A stretch of DNA of 64,000 nucleotides from GCA-003244245 sp050699955 (GTDB lineage Bacteria > Actinomycetota > Actinomycetes > Mycobacteriales > Pseudonocardiaceae). Positions 45,877 through 54,521 of the stretch are shown piece by piece. Positions within the stretch are counted from its first letter, which is position 1. Each line of letters opens with the position of its first letter. The stretch lies in assembly GCA_050699955.1 (NCBI GenBank), contig JBOHGD010000002.1, forward strand, positions 118,555 to 182,554. The letters are read 5' to 3'. The notes under the pieces were generated by a model. It made no database searches. It saw only the letters and a program-made list of their open reading frames with translations, and was not told the DNA's origin. The translations under genes were made by a program, and so were the position numbers.

Positions 45877-46140
45877 TCAGGCGCTGCGGGGCATCGGCGT
45901 GGCCGGAGTGGTGTCGAGCTCGGCTCGCTCGTCGGCCGGAAACTCGACCAACGCCAGTACCCGGCTGGCCATGAACCGGGCGGTACGCACCAGCGTGCCG
46001 GTCCGGGTCACCTCGGTGACCTCGACGATGCCCCGACCGTAGGTGGTCTCGACCCGGCGACCGGCGCGGGTGGCCTCGATCTCGTAGGTGCGGGTGGAAC
46101 CGCCTGCGTCGATCACGATCTCGATCCGGTCACCCTTCAT
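45877..46140 (-). CDS. Small conserved hypothetical protein
   Basis: 87 residues, beta-rich (DRIEIVIDAGGSTRTYEIEA, ETTYGRGIVEVTEVTRTG), with a short Pro/Thr tail. It has no Cys and no membrane segment. ATG at 46140 follows AAGGA. It converges on the metallopeptidase gene (27 bases). It resembles small SH3-like barrel proteins by composition only; I do not recognise a family. Confidence 0.65.
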   Translation of the reverse strand: MKGDRIEIVIDAGGSTRTYEIEATRAGRRVETTYGRGIVEVTEVTRTGTLVRTARFMASRVLALVEFPADERAELDTTPATPMPRSA

Positions 46141-46307
46141 GACGTGCCCGTCCTTCGTACCGCTACTGCCGGGGTGGAGGGTGTCCGGACCGCGCGCTGG
46201 TCGCCTCGCGGCGAGTGGCACACCGCGGCTTCAGCCGAACGATCGTCCGCGGTGGCGATATTTAATTGAGACCCGGGGACGCTGGGCGCCCGGTCCGGAC
46301 ACTCCCT

Positions 46308-46367
46308 ACAACCCCCCGGGGGTCACCGCCATTCCCGGTCTCGCAGGTCAGTCCTGCCCCGGGTCAA
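46308..46367. repeat. Left copy of a long direct repeat flanking the lanthipeptide locus
   Basis: 60 bases, differing from 55774-55832 by one C in a C-run and one A/C change; the last 42 bases are identical. It begins with the palindrome CCCCCGGGGG-like core. It lies 40 bases before the XRE regulator that opens the locus. Confidence 0.93.
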
Positions 46368-46372
46368 GTTCG

Positions 46373-46400
46373 TTTATTGCTGGTGAGGCGGCGCTACAGT
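46373..46400 (+). promoter_or_regulatory. Likely leaderless promoter of the XRE regulator
   Basis: TACAGT (46395-46400) is a TANNNT -10 hexamer ending 6 bases before the ATG at 46407, with no ribosome binding site, and TTTATT (46373-46378) lies 16 bases further up. This fits a leaderless transcript starting at the ATG. Confidence 0.45.
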
Positions 46401-46406
46401 GATCCA

Positions 46407-47885
46407 ATGACGACCCTGGGGGCAAGGACACGGTGTTCGCGATGCAACGCTCAGCTACGGCGCGACCGCCCGCCCGGCGCGCTGTGCGGGCCTTGTGAGC
46501 GCGCAGGACCCGACCCCCGCCACGACCTACCCCCCGACTTCTACACCCGGCCCCTGATCCTCGCGGCGCTCACCGACTACGACTTCGGGGCGCTGTTCCT
46601 CGCGATCCGCGCCGAGACCGGCTGGACCCAGCAGACCCTCGGGGAGATCATCGGCCTCGACCGGGAACAGATCTCCGCGATCGAACGCGGCACCCGCCAG
46701 TTACGTGACGTTCGGATCGCGGCCCGGGTCGCCAGCAGGCTGCTGATCCCGCCAGGACTCCTCGGATTCAGTGACGGCGCTACCGTTGGAGCAGGGGGTG
46801 CGATCAGCGGGCGGAAGGTTGTGAACTGGATGGACCGCAGGATCTTCGTGCAGCACGTCGCCGGGATCACCCTCGGCATGGCGACCGCGAGCGGACTGGA
46901 CGCCGGCAGACTCCTCTCCCTGCTCCCCGGCGCCGAACCTGCCGGCACCCGCCATATCGGCGCCGACGATGTGCAGGTTATTGACCAGCTCACCACCACG
47001 TTCGTACGCCAAGACTTCGCCCACGGGGCCGGACTCGTCCGGGATGCGGCTGTGGCCCAGTTGCGCACGGTGCTGCCGCTGCTCGACGCTCAGGTCAGTC
47101 CCGAGGTACGGCCTCGTCTGATGCTCGCCACCGCGTTCCTGGCGTCGCAGGCGGGATGGATGAGCTTCCAGGTCGGACAGGATGAGGCCGCCCGGCGACT
47201 ATGGACGGTCGGGCTCGAACTCGCCCGTGACACCGAAGACCCACGTGGCGCAGACCTCGCCTCCCACATCCTGATGAACATGACACAGCAGGCGACGCAC
47301 CTGGGTCGCCTCGACGAGGCGCTGCAACTGGCTCGGATCGGTCACGCCGCGTCCACGGACCGAGACCCGGTCTCTCCTTCCACCAACTGCAACCTGGCGA
47401 GCGCTCAGGCGTTCGCCTTCGCCGCGCAGGGTGATCTGGTGTCCTGCGATCGCGCCCTGGGCCAGGGTGAAGAACACTTCACGACCATCGACCCGGCGAA
47501 CCGCCCGCCGTGGGGCTCGTTCCTCAACGAGGTAGTTCTCGCCTCCGACCGGGGCCGGGCTCGCTACACCCTTGCCTCGCTGGACCGAGACTCGCGCACC
47601 GCCGGCCGTGCGGCGTCATCGCTGCGCTACGCGGCGGACAATTGGGGTCCCGACTACGCCCGGCTCCGGGCGACCAACCTCGCGGATCTGGCCGGGGCGC
47701 ATGCTCTGGCCGGGGACACCGACACCGCGATCAGCGTCGGCCACCAAGCCGTCGACGAGGTCACGGTGGTGCACTCGGTCCGGGCCTACGACCGGTTGCG
47801 TGTCCTGAACACCGTGCTGGAGCCGCTGAATAACAGCGCCGGTGTCGCAGAACTCCGCGAACGCCTCGCCGCTACCGCCGCCTAA
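46407..47885 (+). CDS. XRE-family regulator with N-terminal zinc ribbon
   Basis: 492 residues. An N-terminal CxxC...CxxC ribbon (RCSRCNAQLRR and LCGPCERAG, residues 9-33) precedes a helix-turn-helix (ETGWTQQTLGEIIGLDREQI, SAIERGTRQLRD, about 70-105) and a long helical TPR-like region to the end (LARIGHAASTDRDPV, ADLAGAHALAGDTDTAISVG). This type commonly heads RiPP and other biosynthetic loci in actinomycetes. It reads toward the lanthipeptide genes, and the gap of 432 bases before the precursor would hold its target promoter. Regulation of the locus is an inference from position. Confidence 0.85.
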   Translation: MTTLGARTRCSRCNAQLRRDRPPGALCGPCERAGPDPRHDLPPDFYTRPLILAALTDYDFGALFLAIRAETGWTQQTLGEIIGLDREQISAIERGTRQLRDVRIAARVASRLLIPPGLLGFSDGATVGAGGAISGRKVVNWMDRRIFVQHVAGITLGMATASGLDAGRLLSLLPGAEPAGTRHIGADDVQVIDQLTTTFVRQDFAHGAGLVRDAAVAQLRTVLPLLDAQVSPEVRPRLMLATAFLASQAGWMSFQVGQDEAARRLWTVGLELARDTEDPRGADLASHILMNMTQQATHLGRLDEALQLARIGHAASTDRDPVSPSTNCNLASAQAFAFAAQGDLVSCDRALGQGEEHFTTIDPANRPPWGSFLNEVVLASDRGRARYTLASLDRDSRTAGRAASSLRYAADNWGPDYARLRATNLADLAGAHALAGDTDTAISVGHQAVDEVTVVHSVRAYDRLRVLNTVLEPLNNSAGVAELRERLAATAA

Positions 47886-48317
47886 AGCCGGGGCCTTACC
47901 ACACTGTGGTGGCTGCCGGTAGGGCATGGTGCACTAGTGCTGGGCGGGTGGCCGGTGGTTCTGCTCATGCGATCACCTGAAGACCTACTCCGAACGGGAC
48001 ACGGGGGGTGCGAGATGGTCACTGGGGGGCTCGATCGGTCCGACGTGACACTGCCGCTCTGGGTAGCTCAGGGTTCCCATAGCTATGGCGGACGGTCCGA
48101 ATGACGACCACACGCTGTCGCCGCATCGGCCATCGTGATCGAGGTCGGGATGCTCGTCGGCCCGGACCCGGCACACGCCGTGATCGGGACTGTGGACACA
48201 TGACCGCCACAGCGCAGGGTCACGACCGCACCAGACTGGCCTCGTGCCGGGATCCCCAGGGTTGTCGGCTGTTTCGGCCGATAACCACAACACCCCCTTC
48301 GAGTAGGAGTGATCTGC
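47886..48317. other. 432-base non-coding gap ahead of the lanthipeptide precursor
   Basis: No convincing coding frame. It holds two short palindromes (GCACTAGTGC at about 47931 and CCATAGCTATGG at 48077-48088), possible operators, and a 12-bp hairpin at 48260-48286. Overlapping frames on both strands here look like shadows. Confidence 0.5.
48260..48286 (+). promoter_or_regulatory. 12-bp hairpin in the precursor 5' region
   Basis: 48260-48271 pairs with 48275-48286 as 12 base pairs (two of them G-U) closing a three-base TTT loop. It ends 31 bases before the precursor start, so it would lie in the leader of its mRNA or act as an operator. Confidence 0.5.
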
Positions 48318-48476
48318 GTGGAATCCGACGTCGCTGCAACGGCACCTGACCAGGCTGATCTGTTCGAGTTGGACGTCACGCTGCTGGAGGTGACGGACCC
48401 GGCCAGCCTGGTCAACATGACCGACGACGGCTGCGGTTCCACCTGCGAGCAGTCGACCTGCATCACCGGCGGCTGA
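48318..48476 (+). CDS. FxLD-family class I lanthipeptide precursor
   Basis: 52 residues from GTG 48318 (TAGGAG about 8 bases upstream). The leader carries the diagnostic F-x-L-D box (DLFELDVTLLEV, residues 15-26; Phe16, Leu18, Asp19). The C-terminal core DDGCGSTCEQSTCITGG has three Cys (39, 43, 48) and Ser/Thr at 41, 42, 46, 47 and 50 (plus Thr35), so up to three (methyl)lanthionine rings are possible. Asp36-Asp37-Gly38 ahead of the first Cys is the expected target of the accompanying PIMT-like methyltransferase, since Asp-Gly forms aspartimide easily. In the related olv system the enzyme OlvSA (van der Donk group) makes isoaspartate this way. The leader cleavage site is not evident. The family call is confident; ring topology is inference. 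Confidence 0.93.
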   Translation: MESDVAATAPDQADLFELDVTLLEVTDPASLVNMTDDGCGSTCEQSTCITGG

Positions 48477-48580
48477 CTCTCCTGGACGATCGGACACCAC
48501 CCGCTTGATATCCGTGGCGGGGCGGCAGACCCGGTCGCCGTCCCCGGCCCTTGCGGCCGCGAACCTGGGGGAGTTCTCCG

Positions 48581-51500
48581 GTGAGATCAGCAGACAACGG
48601 CGAGGTAGGTTTCCGGGCCACGGGCGGCGCACTGATCCGCGCCGCACACCACTGCGGGCTTCAGCTCCCGCCGTGGCCTGACCTGACCGGTGCCAGTCCC
48701 GACAGTGTCACCATATGGGTGGACTGGCTGCGCCGGGTGTGGGCGATTCCCAGGGTCGCCGATGCTCTCGGCCACGCCAGCCCTCAGCTCGACCGGCAGA
48801 TACGCGCCCTGTGTGCCACGGATTCTCCCGGCGTGCGCCAGACGAGGCGAGCGATGATCTCCGTGGCCCGTTACCTGCGACGGATGACCGGTCGCCCGAC
48901 ACCCTCCGGGCTGCTTGCCGGGATCGCCCCTGCCACGTTCGGGGACCAGCCCGGCCTGCGGTGGGGCGCCCAGCATCAGGCCGTGGCCCGAGCGGATGCC
49001 GCCTGGGTGGCTGACGTCATCCGCCAGGTGGAGGGCTGTCCCGAGGCCCTGGAGCGCCTGGCCGTGGTCGTGAACTCCATGGTGATGGTGCGAGGGGATC
49101 GTCTGATCGTGCCGCACCAGCCGCACGCAGGTGAACGGGGCACCTCGGCGGTGGAGGTGTCCCTGCGGCACAACGACGCCGTGCGCGCCGCCGTTGAAGC
49201 GGCCCGCAAGCCGGTCCGCTTGGGCGAGGTGGTGGAAGAACTCGTGGCCACGTTCCCTTCGGCTACGCCCGTGAAGGTGACCGCGATGCTCACCGAGATG
49301 GTCGCGCGTCGCGCGCTGATCACCAGCCTGCACGCCCCCGGCACCGAACTGGACGCCCTGGGATGGCTGCTGGAGCACCTGGAGACGGCCGGCGCCTCGA
49401 AGTTGACGTCCATCGCCGACCTGGTCGCCGAACTGAAGGAGATCCACGCCCTTCTTGAACAGCACAACCTGGTGACCGCCGGCCAGAGCCGTGCCATCCG
49501 GGCGGACGCGGCAGTGCGGATGCGCCACCTGGCCCAGACCCCTCGCCACCCGGTCGCGGTGGACCTGCGGCTGGACGCGAGCATCGTTCTGCCCCGCGAC
49601 GTCGCCCGCGAGGCCGAGCGCGCGGGGCTGGTCTTGGCGCGGGTGAGCGCGCATCCCTATGGCACACCCGCGTGGCGTGACTATCACCGGCGGTTCTACG
49701 AGCGTTTCGGTACCGGCACCCTGGTACCCCTCTTGGAGGTCGTGGCGGACAGCGGCATCGGCTGGCCCGATGGCTACCCCGGCACAGCCTCACCAGAGCA
49801 GCGTGGTGAGCGATCGCGCCGCGATGAGACGCTGCTGTCTCTTGCCCAGGCTGCGGCGCTGGACGGGCGCGTGGAAGTCGTGTTGGACGAGACGCTGGTA
49901 GCCGACCTGGAGCCCGGAGGCGCAGGGCGGGTGCGGCTGCCTGCGCATCTGGAGCTGTGCGTCCGCGTGCACGCCCCCCACCTGTCCGCCCTCCAGCGCG
50001 GGGACTTCCAGCTCACGGTGGTGTCGGTCTCCCGGGCTGCGGGCGTGATGACTGGACGCTTTCTGGGGATCCTGGAACCCGATGGCCGACGCGAACTGGC
50101 CGCAGGCCTCACCGGCCTGGCGGGTAGCGACCCGGATACGGTCTGCGCGCAGGTCTCGTTCCCACCACTGGACCCTGCCACGGCCCACGTCGCCAGGGCC
50201 GTGCGGACCCTCCCGGCTCTGATCAGCCTCGCCGAGCACCGCGACACCACCGCAGACTCGGGCGTGCTGACGCCCCTGGACCTGGCGGTGGGCTGTGACA
50301 GCCACCGCCTGTATCTCGCCGCCCCGTCCCTTGGTGAGCGGCTCGAGGCGTGGGGGATGCACGCGCTGAACCTGCGCACCCACACCCCGCCGCTCGCCCG
50401 CTTCGTGACCGAACTCTCCCGCGCTCTGTGTGCGCAGGTCACCGCATTCGACTGGGGTGCTGCGGCCCGGCTGCCGTTCCTTCCCCGGTTGCGCTCCGGC
50501 CGCACCGTGCTGGCCCCGCGCGGTGGCGGCTGGACGCTGCCGAGTTGCCCGCCCGGTCGGCTGGCTGGGAGCGGTGGGACGCTGCGCTGGCCGGGTGGCG
50601 CACCGGCCGGCGCATACCGTGTCTGGTGCGCTTGGCCGAGGATGACCGGCTGCTCCCCCTGAACCTGGAGGAGGCGGGGCACCGTGTGCTGCTGCGCGAC
50701 CACCTGCATACCCAGGGCCGCGCGGTGCTGGAAGAAGCCCCCGACGAGGAGGCAGGCGGATGGTGCGGCGGGCGGGCGCACGAGGTCGTCGTGCCCCTCG
50801 CGGCGTCGCAACCGCCGAACTGGCCTCGGCTACCCCGCCCGACCCGGGAGCGGATCGTCGGGCGCGACCACGGCAACGTCCCCGGCACGTCCCGGCTGCT
50901 GTTCGCCAAGCTCTACGGGGACGTCCACCGCCAGGACCTCATCCTCGCCGAGTACCTGCCCTCCCTCCTCGCCCAGTGGGGCGAAGAGCAGCCGGTGTGG
51001 TGGTTCCTGCGCTTCCGCGAGGGCCGGGATCACTACCTCCGGCTACGGATCACCCTCCCCGACGCCGGACCGGAGACGTTCGGCGAAGCCGCCCGGACAG
51101 TGGGCACCTGGGCCGACGATCTACGCGGGCGCAGGTTGTTACGGGAGGTGGCCTACGCGACATCCTACCCGGAGACCGGGCGCTGGGGCTCCGGTAAGGC
51201 GCTGGCCGCGGCCGAGGCGGTGTTCGCCGCCGACTCCCGTGCGGTGCTCACCCAGCTCGCCCAGCCCGCACGCCCCCACTCCCGAGCGCTGGCCGCCGCC
51301 AACTTCGCCGCCATCGCGACCGCCTTCACCGGCAGCATCACCGCAGCTATGGAGTGGCTGATCAGCCATGTCCCGGCGACCGTCCCAGTGGCGGTCCCAC
51401 GGCCGGTGTTCGCCGAGACTGTGCGCCTGGCCGACCCCCGCGACGACTTCCACGCCCTCCAACGGGTACCCGGGGGCGCGCCGGTCGTGAACGCCTGGAC

Positions 51501-51847
51501 CGAGCGGTCCACGGCGCTGGCCGTCTACCGCGGCTATCTGCCCGGCCCGAACACCGCCGGCGTCGACCCCGACGACGCCCGTGCCCGGCCTGCTGCCCGA
51601 GCCATGGGTGGCCGCCTTCGAGGCCGCCGGTCACGCGCTCGCCGACCTCACACGCTCCGGGCGGCTGGCGCGCGGCTTGCGTGCCGTCCTCGCCCACCAC
51701 TTCATCTTCCACGCCAACCGTGCCGGCCTGCCCGCAGCCGACCAGGCCACCCTGGCAGCACTGGCCGTGGACACCGTCTTCAACACCGCCGAACGGCCGG
51801 ATTCCTCCGGCCATCCCACCCGACACCACGAAGGTTCCGCGACATGA
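48581..51847 (+). pseudogene. lanB: Lanthipeptide dehydratase LanB, with two compensating frameshifts
   Basis: Glutamyl-tRNA-dependent dehydratase that would dehydrate the core Ser/Thr. GTG 48581 follows GGGGAG by 8 bases, 104 bases after the precursor. The first about 645 residues (YLRRMTGRPTPSGLLAGIAP, AHPYGTPAWRDYHRRFYERF, RTLPALISLAEHRD) are the glutamylation domain. At about 50515 the frame changes by -1: TVLAP must be followed by ARWRLDAAELPARSAGWERW from another frame. The C-terminal elimination (SpaB_C) domain (SRLLFAKLYGDVHRQDLILA, WWFLRFREGRDHYLRLRITL, SYPETGRWGSGKALAAAEAV) then runs to about 51578, where a +1 change restores the original frame (VPGLLPEPWVAAFEAAGHAL) to the stop at 51847. 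As read, translation ends at 50662 and the product lacks the elimination domain. The stop overlaps the next gene by ATGA. Confidence 0.9.
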
Positions 51848-53094
51848 CCACCACCGCCAGCGACACCCCCGCCTCCGCCAGCGACCTGCGCAACAAGCTG
51901 GTCGACCTCCTGCGCGACCAGAACACCGTGCGCACCCCCGCCGTGGACACAGCCCTGCGCGGCGTGCCCAGACACCTGTTCCTGCCCGGCGTCTCCCTCA
52001 CCGAGGCGTATGTCAACGAGGCCGTCTACACCAAGCACGACGACAGCAGAGGCGCCTCCATCAGCGCCGCCTCCCAGCCGGCGATGGTCGCCATGATGCT
52101 GGAACAACTCCACCTCCGACCCGGACAGCGGGTGCTGGAACTGGGCGCCGGCACCGGCTACAACGCCGCCCTGATGGCCGCCATCGTCGGCGAGGCCGGC
52201 CACGTCACCACCATCGACGTAGACGAGGACCTGGTCGACGACGCCCGAGAACACCTCAATACCGCCGAGATCACGAACGTGGACGTCGTCCTCGGTGACG
52301 GCGCGCTCGGCCACCCCGAAGCGGCCCCCTACGATCGCGTCATCGCCACCGTGGGCGCCTTCGAGACACCCACCCCGTGGCTGGACCAACTCGCCCCGCA
52401 CGGGCGCCTCGTCCTCCCGTTGCGCCTGGCCGGCGCCGCCTCCCGCAGCACCATCTTCGAGCGCGACCAGGGCGGCTGGAGCAGTTCCGGCAGCGAGATG
52501 GTGGTGTTCATGCCGCTGCGCGGCATCGCGGACGACGCACGCCGCATCATCGACCTCACCGGCGACGGCCAGGTGAGCCTGCAAGCCCACCAGGACAACG
52601 ACGCCGCCACCGACCCCGGCGCACTCGCCGGGGTCCTGGACACCCCTCGCCACGAGGTGTGGACCGGTGTGCTGTTCGCGCCAAGAGTCTCGTTCGAATG
52701 GCTGGACCTGTGGCTGGCATGCCACCTGGCCAACCCCATCATGCGCATGAACGTCGAGCCCGCCGCGAAGCACAACGGCCTCGTCTCACCGATGTTCCCC
52801 ACCGTGGCCATGGCCACCACCACCGAAGACGGCAGCCTGGCCTACCTCACCATCCGCCGCGCCGAGTCCACGCCCGAGGCCGGGAAGCTGTTCGAGGTCG
52901 GTGTCATCGGTCACGGCCCCACCGGGCAACGCTTCGCCGAGCACGTCGGACAGGACATCAGCACCTGGGACACAGGCTTCCGCGCCCGGAGTGTTCGCAT
53001 CGCCATCCCCGACACCCCTCCGGCCGCTGACCCCGACCAGGGCCGGTTCGTCCTGCACCGCCCACACCACCCCATCACCGTCACGTGGGAATGA
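51844..53094 (+). CDS. PIMT-like O-methyltransferase, FxLD system
   Basis: 416 residues, the methyltransferase that accompanies FxLD lanthipeptides. The N-terminal half is protein-isoaspartate methyltransferase-like: GVPRHLFLPGVSLTEAYVNE, the S-x-x-S-Q-P segment SISAASQPAMVAMMLEQLHL and SAM motif I VLELGAGTGYNAALMAAIVG (about residues 97-116), then VTTIDVDEDLVDDAREHL. The C-terminal half (about 240-416) is the extension specific to this subgroup. Family knowledge indicates methylation of a core Asp, leading to aspartimide and isoaspartate; here the Asp-Asp-Gly of the precursor is the likely site. The ATG is coupled to lanB. The frame is intact. Confidence 0.93.
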   Translation: MTTTASDTPASASDLRNKLVDLLRDQNTVRTPAVDTALRGVPRHLFLPGVSLTEAYVNEAVYTKHDDSRGASISAASQPAMVAMMLEQLHLRPGQRVLELGAGTGYNAALMAAIVGEAGHVTTIDVDEDLVDDAREHLNTAEITNVDVVLGDGALGHPEAAPYDRVIATVGAFETPTPWLDQLAPHGRLVLPLRLAGAASRSTIFERDQGGWSSSGSEMVVFMPLRGIADDARRIIDLTGDGQVSLQAHQDNDAATDPGALAGVLDTPRHEVWTGVLFAPRVSFEWLDLWLACHLANPIMRMNVEPAAKHNGLVSPMFPTVAMATTTEDGSLAYLTIRRAESTPEAGKLFEVGVIGHGPTGQRFAEHVGQDISTWDTGFRARSVRIAIPDTPPAADPDQGRFVLHRPHHPITVTWE

Positions 53095-53100
53095 CCTCCG

Positions 53101-54228
53101 ATGGACCCCACCGGGCCGATAGCCCGCCGCTTCCCTCTCATGGCCCGGCCACGCCCGGCGTGCGCACCCCTGCACCAGCGCGTGGCGGACCTGTGTGACC
53201 GTGCCCATGCGGCCGAGCAGGCCAATGACATGGCGGCGGCGTCGGCTGTGCACAACCTGGCCGCACTCCTCGCCTCGGACGTCGGCCTGCCCGACCTGGC
53301 CCGCCAGTGGTGCCACCGCCACGCGATGGTGTACCTGCACGCCCGCCCTCTGAGCGCGAAGGCCGCTATCCGCGCCCTCGAACCCCTCGTGAACCTCGCC
53401 CGCCTCCACATCCGCGACGACAACGGCGAGCGCGCCTACACCCTCCTCGACGCGCTTTACACCGCCGTCGCCTCCCGCGCCAACAGCACCATCGACGGCA
53501 TTGCGGTTCCCGCAGCCTCTCTCACCGTCTCCCCCGACGCACACCAGGAGGTACGACGGTGGCTGTGGGCGGTGCTGCTGGCCACCGGAGCCCGCGCGCT
53601 GGCCCGCGCGGGCCGCTGGAACCAGGCATGCACCCAGCTACACCGCTACAAGGGCATCGGCCGCCGTATCTTCGACGGCCGCCAGGTGGCCGTCCTCGCT
53701 CGCGCCACAGCGGGGGACAATGGCGGCGCTCTGACCCTGCTTGCGGACACCCTGCCTGGCGAGCCGTGGGAGAGCGCCGTCGCCGCATGCCTGACCGCGC
53801 TGTGCCGCCAGCACACCGACCAGCCGACCGACCGCGACATCGCCGCCCTGCTGGACCACTACCGGCAACTCGACACCAGCCCCGGCCTAGCGGTCTTCCA
53901 CACCCGACTGGGCCTGTCCGCCATCGACGCCATCGGCGGCATCGAGCACCGTGCCGCACGCCGCATCGCCGCCGACCTCCTGCACCGCGCCAGCACAGCC
54001 CGCGACGGATACACCGCACGCGACATCCTCGGCCACGATGGCTGTGTCAGCGTGCTGACCGACCGCCAGGCCCATGACCTCGCCGAGACAGTCAACGCAT
54101 GCGCGCTGGGAAGCCGTGCCCTCCCCGCACCGCTGCAAGCCGAGCTCTCGGCCGCACTCGACACCGCCGAAGCGGTACTCACCCGCACACTCAAGCACCA
54201 CCCGGCCAGCACCAAACCGGCACGATGA
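53101..54228 (+). CDS. Unknown all-helical protein of the lanthipeptide locus
   Basis: 375 residues, 6 bases after the methyltransferase. It is predicted almost entirely helical with TPR-like rhythm (LCDRAHAAEQANDMAAASAV, YTLLDALYTAVASRANSTID, DLARQWCHRHAMVYLHARPL) and has no membrane segment. It does not contain LanC motifs (no WCYG or CHG zinc triad), so it is not the missing cyclase. The position suggests a role in regulation, immunity or complex assembly, but none is shown. Its stop overlaps a possible 41-codon frame. Confidence 0.75.
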   Translation: MDPTGPIARRFPLMARPRPACAPLHQRVADLCDRAHAAEQANDMAAASAVHNLAALLASDVGLPDLARQWCHRHAMVYLHARPLSAKAAIRALEPLVNLARLHIRDDNGERAYTLLDALYTAVASRANSTIDGIAVPAASLTVSPDAHQEVRRWLWAVLLATGARALARAGRWNQACTQLHRYKGIGRRIFDGRQVAVLARATAGDNGGALTLLADTLPGEPWESAVAACLTALCRQHTDQPTDRDIAALLDHYRQLDTSPGLAVFHTRLGLSAIDAIGGIEHRAARRIAADLLHRASTARDGYTARDILGHDGCVSVLTDRQAHDLAETVNACALGSRALPAPLQAELSAALDTAEAVLTRTLKHHPASTKPAR

Positions 54229-54350
54229 ACACTCCGAACTCGCTGGCATTGAACGCAGTGTCGGGCATATCCACACCCCGAAACCGTCGATCACCAACAA
54301 CCGCCACGACGTACCGCGATTACCGCCGCCCGCTATGGCCGTGGGAATAG
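54225..54350 (+). CDS. Possible 41-residue peptide between the two methyltransferase regions
   Basis: ATG overlaps the preceding stop (ATGA), then LALNAVSGISTPRNRRSPTT, then a Tyr/Arg/Trp-rich end YRDYRRPLWPWE. It has no Cys and no FxLD box. It lies 171 bases before a methyltransferase whose relatives modify graspetide precursors, so it might be a substrate peptide, but I see no family signature. Codon usage is less GC-biased than its neighbours. It may equally be non-coding. Confidence 0.25.
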   Translation: MNTPNSLALNAVSGISTPRNRRSPTTATTYRDYRRPLWPWE

Positions 54351-54521
54351 ATCCGGTCGTCGGTGGCTCGCCGGCGCCGGGTGACGGACCACTCGGATTG
54401 CCGGGATGGCCTCAAGGTGGAAACTGGCCCCACCTACGGGCGAGCTTCGGCTCCGCTTTCCGATCTTGAGGTGCTCGCGCGTGACTGGTGTTTGCCCCGT
54501 AATGGCGAAAGGAGTTGGCGC

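Noticed and set aside
47985..48647. Minus-strand frame of 220 codons crossing the lanthipeptide precursor
   Set aside because: No family resemblance, and it is antisense to a clear FxLD precursor with its own ribosome binding site.
53101..54228. LanC cyclase
   Set aside because: The helical content is suggestive but the Cys-Cys-His zinc motifs (WCYG, CHG) are absent.
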